From NCBI GenBank assembly GCA_009775705.1, contig VSQE01000016.1, positions 1 to 34,669 of the forward strand: 34,669 bases of DNA. The letters run 5' to 3'. Under the pieces are notes generated by a model. The model worked only from the letters and a program-made list of their open reading frames with translations, did no database searches and was not told the DNA's origin. A program made the position numbers and the translations under genes. Positions 33,407 through 34,669 of the stretch are shown piece after piece; within the stretch, counting starts at the first letter, position 1; the number at the start of each line of letters is the position of its first letter. Origin of the DNA: Prevotellamassilia sp. GTDB lineage: Bacteria; Bacteroidota; Bacteroidia; Bacteroidales; Bacteroidaceae.

Positions 33407-33446
33407 CCCCGCAGGGCCGTATGTTTTGTTTACATGCCCTGCGGGG
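33407..33446. terminator. Bidirectional terminator between trpB and the DUF4468 gene
   Basis: CCCCGCAGGGC (33407-33417) and GCCCTGCGGGG (33436-33446) form a perfect 11-bp stem with an 18-nt loop. It is followed by GATTTTC on the plus strand and TTCTCTTTTT on the minus strand. The genes on either side converge, so it probably serves both. Confidence 0.8.
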
Positions 33447-33473
33447 GATTTTCTGAATAGGCTGGAAGGCTAT

Positions 33474-34082
33474 TTATTCTTCCACCTCTATTACTTTGTT
33501 TACTTTTTTGATGGCTCCGGCGGCACGGGCGGCACCTTTGAAGATTTCATCCTTGCGGTCGATGGTGAAACGGCGGAATTTTCCGGCAATGCGGGTCAGT
33601 TTTGTTCCGTCCTTGCTGAGGGCTTCGCTGTCGGTGATCCAGTTCTCGGCAGCGTAGTCTCCGGCATTGATGTCGTCATACAGATAATGGAGGCGGCGCA
33701 TGGTGATGCTGAACTTTCCGTCTTCAATCTGATAGACCAGCTGATAGTAGAACCGGACTCGGTGCATGGTCCATGCCTTGCGTTTGAAATAAAGGTATTC
33801 CTCAATGCTGGCAGCGATGATGCCGTCCTCAGGATTGTCCTCGGTGATGCGGGCCTGTTCAAGATGGTTCTCGCCTTCGACGATGACTTTCTGGGTATAT
33901 TCCTTCAAGAGGCGGAACAGCTCGGCTTTTGAGGTTCCCGGCACTTGATAGGTTTTCTCAAAGTACACGTAACCGTCGCGTGTGGTGACGGCGCCTGCCA
34001 GATATTTGGTGTCATTCTTGGCCTTTTGGGCATTGAGAACCACGGGCAGTGTCAGCAGAAACAGCAGGAGTATTTTCTTCAT
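33474..34082 (-). CDS. DUF4468 domain-containing secreted protein
   Basis: This 202-residue protein has an N-terminal signal peptide (MKKILLLFLLTLPVVLNAQ). The domain seen after it (YFEKTYQVPGTSKAELFRLLKEY, then YYQLVYQIEDGKFSITMRRLHYLY) is the DUF4468 pattern found throughout Bacteroidetes. The family is predicted to have a TBP-like fold and its function is unknown. The C-terminal 40 residues are basic and alanine-rich. It is monocistronic, convergent with trpB, and has a TAnnTTTG box 31 bases upstream. Confidence 0.85.
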   Translation of the reverse strand: MKKILLLFLLTLPVVLNAQKAKNDTKYLAGAVTTRDGYVYFEKTYQVPGTSKAELFRLLKEYTQKVIVEGENHLEQARITEDNPEDGIIAASIEEYLYFKRKAWTMHRVRFYYQLVYQIEDGKFSITMRRLHYLYDDINAGDYAAENWITDSEALSKDGTKLTRIAGKFRRFTIDRKDEIFKGAARAAGAIKKVNKVIEVEE

Positions 34083-34113
34083 ATTGTTTTGTAGTTTTGA
34101 ATGATGTTGACTA

Positions 34114-34121
34114 CAAAGGTA
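34114..34121 (-). promoter_or_regulatory. Putative -7 box for the DUF4468 gene
   Basis: The minus strand reads TACCTTTG, identical to the box upstream of prfC, 31 bases before the start codon. There is no obvious -33 TTTG. Confidence 0.4.
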
Positions 34122-34283
34122 GCTTTTTTGTAGGAAATGCAGATAGTAGGCGTGTTGTTTTTTGGAATTTATTGTTAGCTATGTCTTTTTCGGATTCTGG
34201 AAAAAGTGTATGTCTCGCTTCCTGTTTAGCAACGATAAGAAAAAAGTGCATTTGCTTCCCGATTAAAAATAAGTTAATTAACA

Positions 34284-34315
34284 TTTGCATTTTGTCTTCG
34301 GATGTAGTAAATTTG
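34284..34315 (+). promoter_or_regulatory. Strong Bacteroidetes-type promoter at the right end
   Basis: TTTG (34284-34287) is followed after exactly 20 bases by TAAATTTG (34308-34315), a full match to the primary-sigma consensus. Transcription should start near 34322 and run rightwards, yet no gene follows inside the window and a terminator lies about 18 bases past the start. Confidence 0.65.
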
Positions 34316-34339
34316 CGATAGCAAAGTAGAAGACCCTTG

Positions 34340-34366
34340 AAAAGCCGCCTAATGGGCGGCTTTTTT
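34340..34366 (+). terminator. Terminator just downstream of the right-end promoter
   Basis: AAAAGCCGCC (34340-34349) and GGCGGCTTTT (34355-34364) pair perfectly around TAATG and are followed by further T residues. Because it lies within about 45 bases of the predicted start site, it could be an attenuator or the end of a very short RNA. Confidence 0.75.
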
Positions 34367-34377
34367 CGTTACTTAAC

Positions 34378-34490
34378 GTGAAAAAAACATAGGATCTTGT
34401 TGAAAAAAGGTCCTATCTTTTTTGAAAAACATACTATGTTGTAAAAAAAAGGTCCGTTCTTGTTCAAAATCCGTTGGGGCTCAAAGTTAA
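34378..34490. repeat. AT-rich imperfect repeats with a hairpin
   Basis: Four imperfect units of 19-23 bases alternate between GAAAAA-ACATAGGATCTTGTT-like and AAAAAAGGTCCTATCTTTTTT-like sequence. ATAGGATC (34389-34396) can pair with GGTCCTAT (34409-34416), with one G-U pair, and a T-run follows. No reading frame of note is present. Confidence 0.45.
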
Positions 34491-34540
34491 ACTTTGGATG
34501 TATACGTTAATTTTTTTGTACAAATATTTTTTCTAAAAAA

Positions 34541-34563
34541 TTCCGGCATGCTTTTTGCCGGGA
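34541..34563 (+). other. Short hairpin in the right-end gene-free region
   Basis: TTCCGGCA (34541-34548) and TGCCGGGA (34556-34563) pair over 8 bp with one G-U and a 7-nt loop. There is no clean T-run after it. Confidence 0.4.
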
Positions 34564-34625
34564 TATTTGGAGCAGTGAATCCTCCGTAAAAATTTTTATT
34601 ACTGTCCGCTAAACCATAAAAAGGC

Positions 34626-34665
34626 GAGTCCAACTTCCTGAACGGCAGAAGTTGGGCTTACTTTT
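34626..34665 (+). terminator. Second terminator-like hairpin near the window end
   Basis: GAGTCCAACTTC (34626-34637) and GAAGTTGGGCTT (34648-34659) form a 12-bp stem with two G-U pairs and a 10-nt loop, followed by ACTTTTT. What it terminates is unknown; no gene is visible upstream on this strand after 34322. Confidence 0.6.
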
Positions 34666-34669
34666 TGTA

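Noticed and set aside
34049..34321. 90-residue plus-strand frame at the right end
   Set aside because: It overlaps the DUF4468 start and promoter on the other strand, has no protein-family character, and runs through the right-end promoter.
1..34669. CRISPR, prophage, insertion sequence, tRNA or rRNA genes
   Set aside because: No regular direct-repeat array with spacers, integrase or transposase, or tRNA/rRNA signature was seen on either strand when reading by eye.

Overview
The window reads as a chromosomal segment of a gut-type Bacteroidales bacterium (Bacteroides/Barnesiella/Parabacteroides-like; genus not resolved). The evidence is the set of typical Bacteroidetes proteins (a PKD/LamG surface protein with a sorting-like tail, a CarboxypepD_reg-plug-barrel TonB-dependent receptor, DUF6078-like, DUF4468 and Lipocalin_3-like proteins, class III Fbp, GH89 and GH5 enzymes). 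It is also supported by promoters of the Bacteroidetes form TTTG-N19-21-TAnnTTTG rather than sigma-70 boxes. There is no sign of a phage, IS element, CRISPR array, rRNA or tRNA. The segment looks like ordinary core chromosome with a few unusual regulatory structures.

Layout. 1-2000: the 3' part of a large surface protein, cut by the window edge, with its terminator. 2107-4191: a ComEC/Rec2-type membrane protein. 4235-11147: a compact lipoate/glycine-cleavage operon with its own promoter (lplA, gcvT, gcvH, split gcvPA and gcvPB, lpd), closed by a bidirectional terminator. 11193-21391: minus-strand genes, in transcription order GH89 alpha-N-acetylglucosaminidase, galE, nspC, a DUF6078-like protein, a TonB-dependent receptor, prfC and a small lipoprotein. 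21642-31878: a tight plus-strand run fbp, sdaA, DEAD-box helicase, DMP19-like, smpB, metH, GH5, PAP2, with gaps of 52 bases or less and several start/stop overlaps. 31963-33371: a lone trpB preceded by what looks like a complete tryptophan attenuator. 33474-34082: a minus-strand DUF4468 protein. 34083-34669: a gene-free end with a strong promoter, a terminator placed just after it, and further hairpins.

How the genes work together. LplA can attach lipoate to GcvH; GcvP (two subunits), GcvT, GcvH and Lpd together oxidise glycine to CO2, ammonia and methylene-THF. Downstream, SdaA deaminates serine and MetH consumes methyl-THF, so serine/glycine/one-carbon metabolism recurs across the window. 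Fbp, GalE, GH89 and GH5 belong to sugar metabolism and glycan breakdown.

The observations most worth a second look are: the Trp-Trp leader peptide and terminator in front of an orphan trpB; a perfect 14-bp hairpin inside the first codons of gcvPA; three 19-20-nt near-palindromic repeats at 15840-15900 that form a 19-bp perfect inverted repeat; the promoter/terminator/hairpin array at the right end; and a MetH that stops before the reactivation domain.
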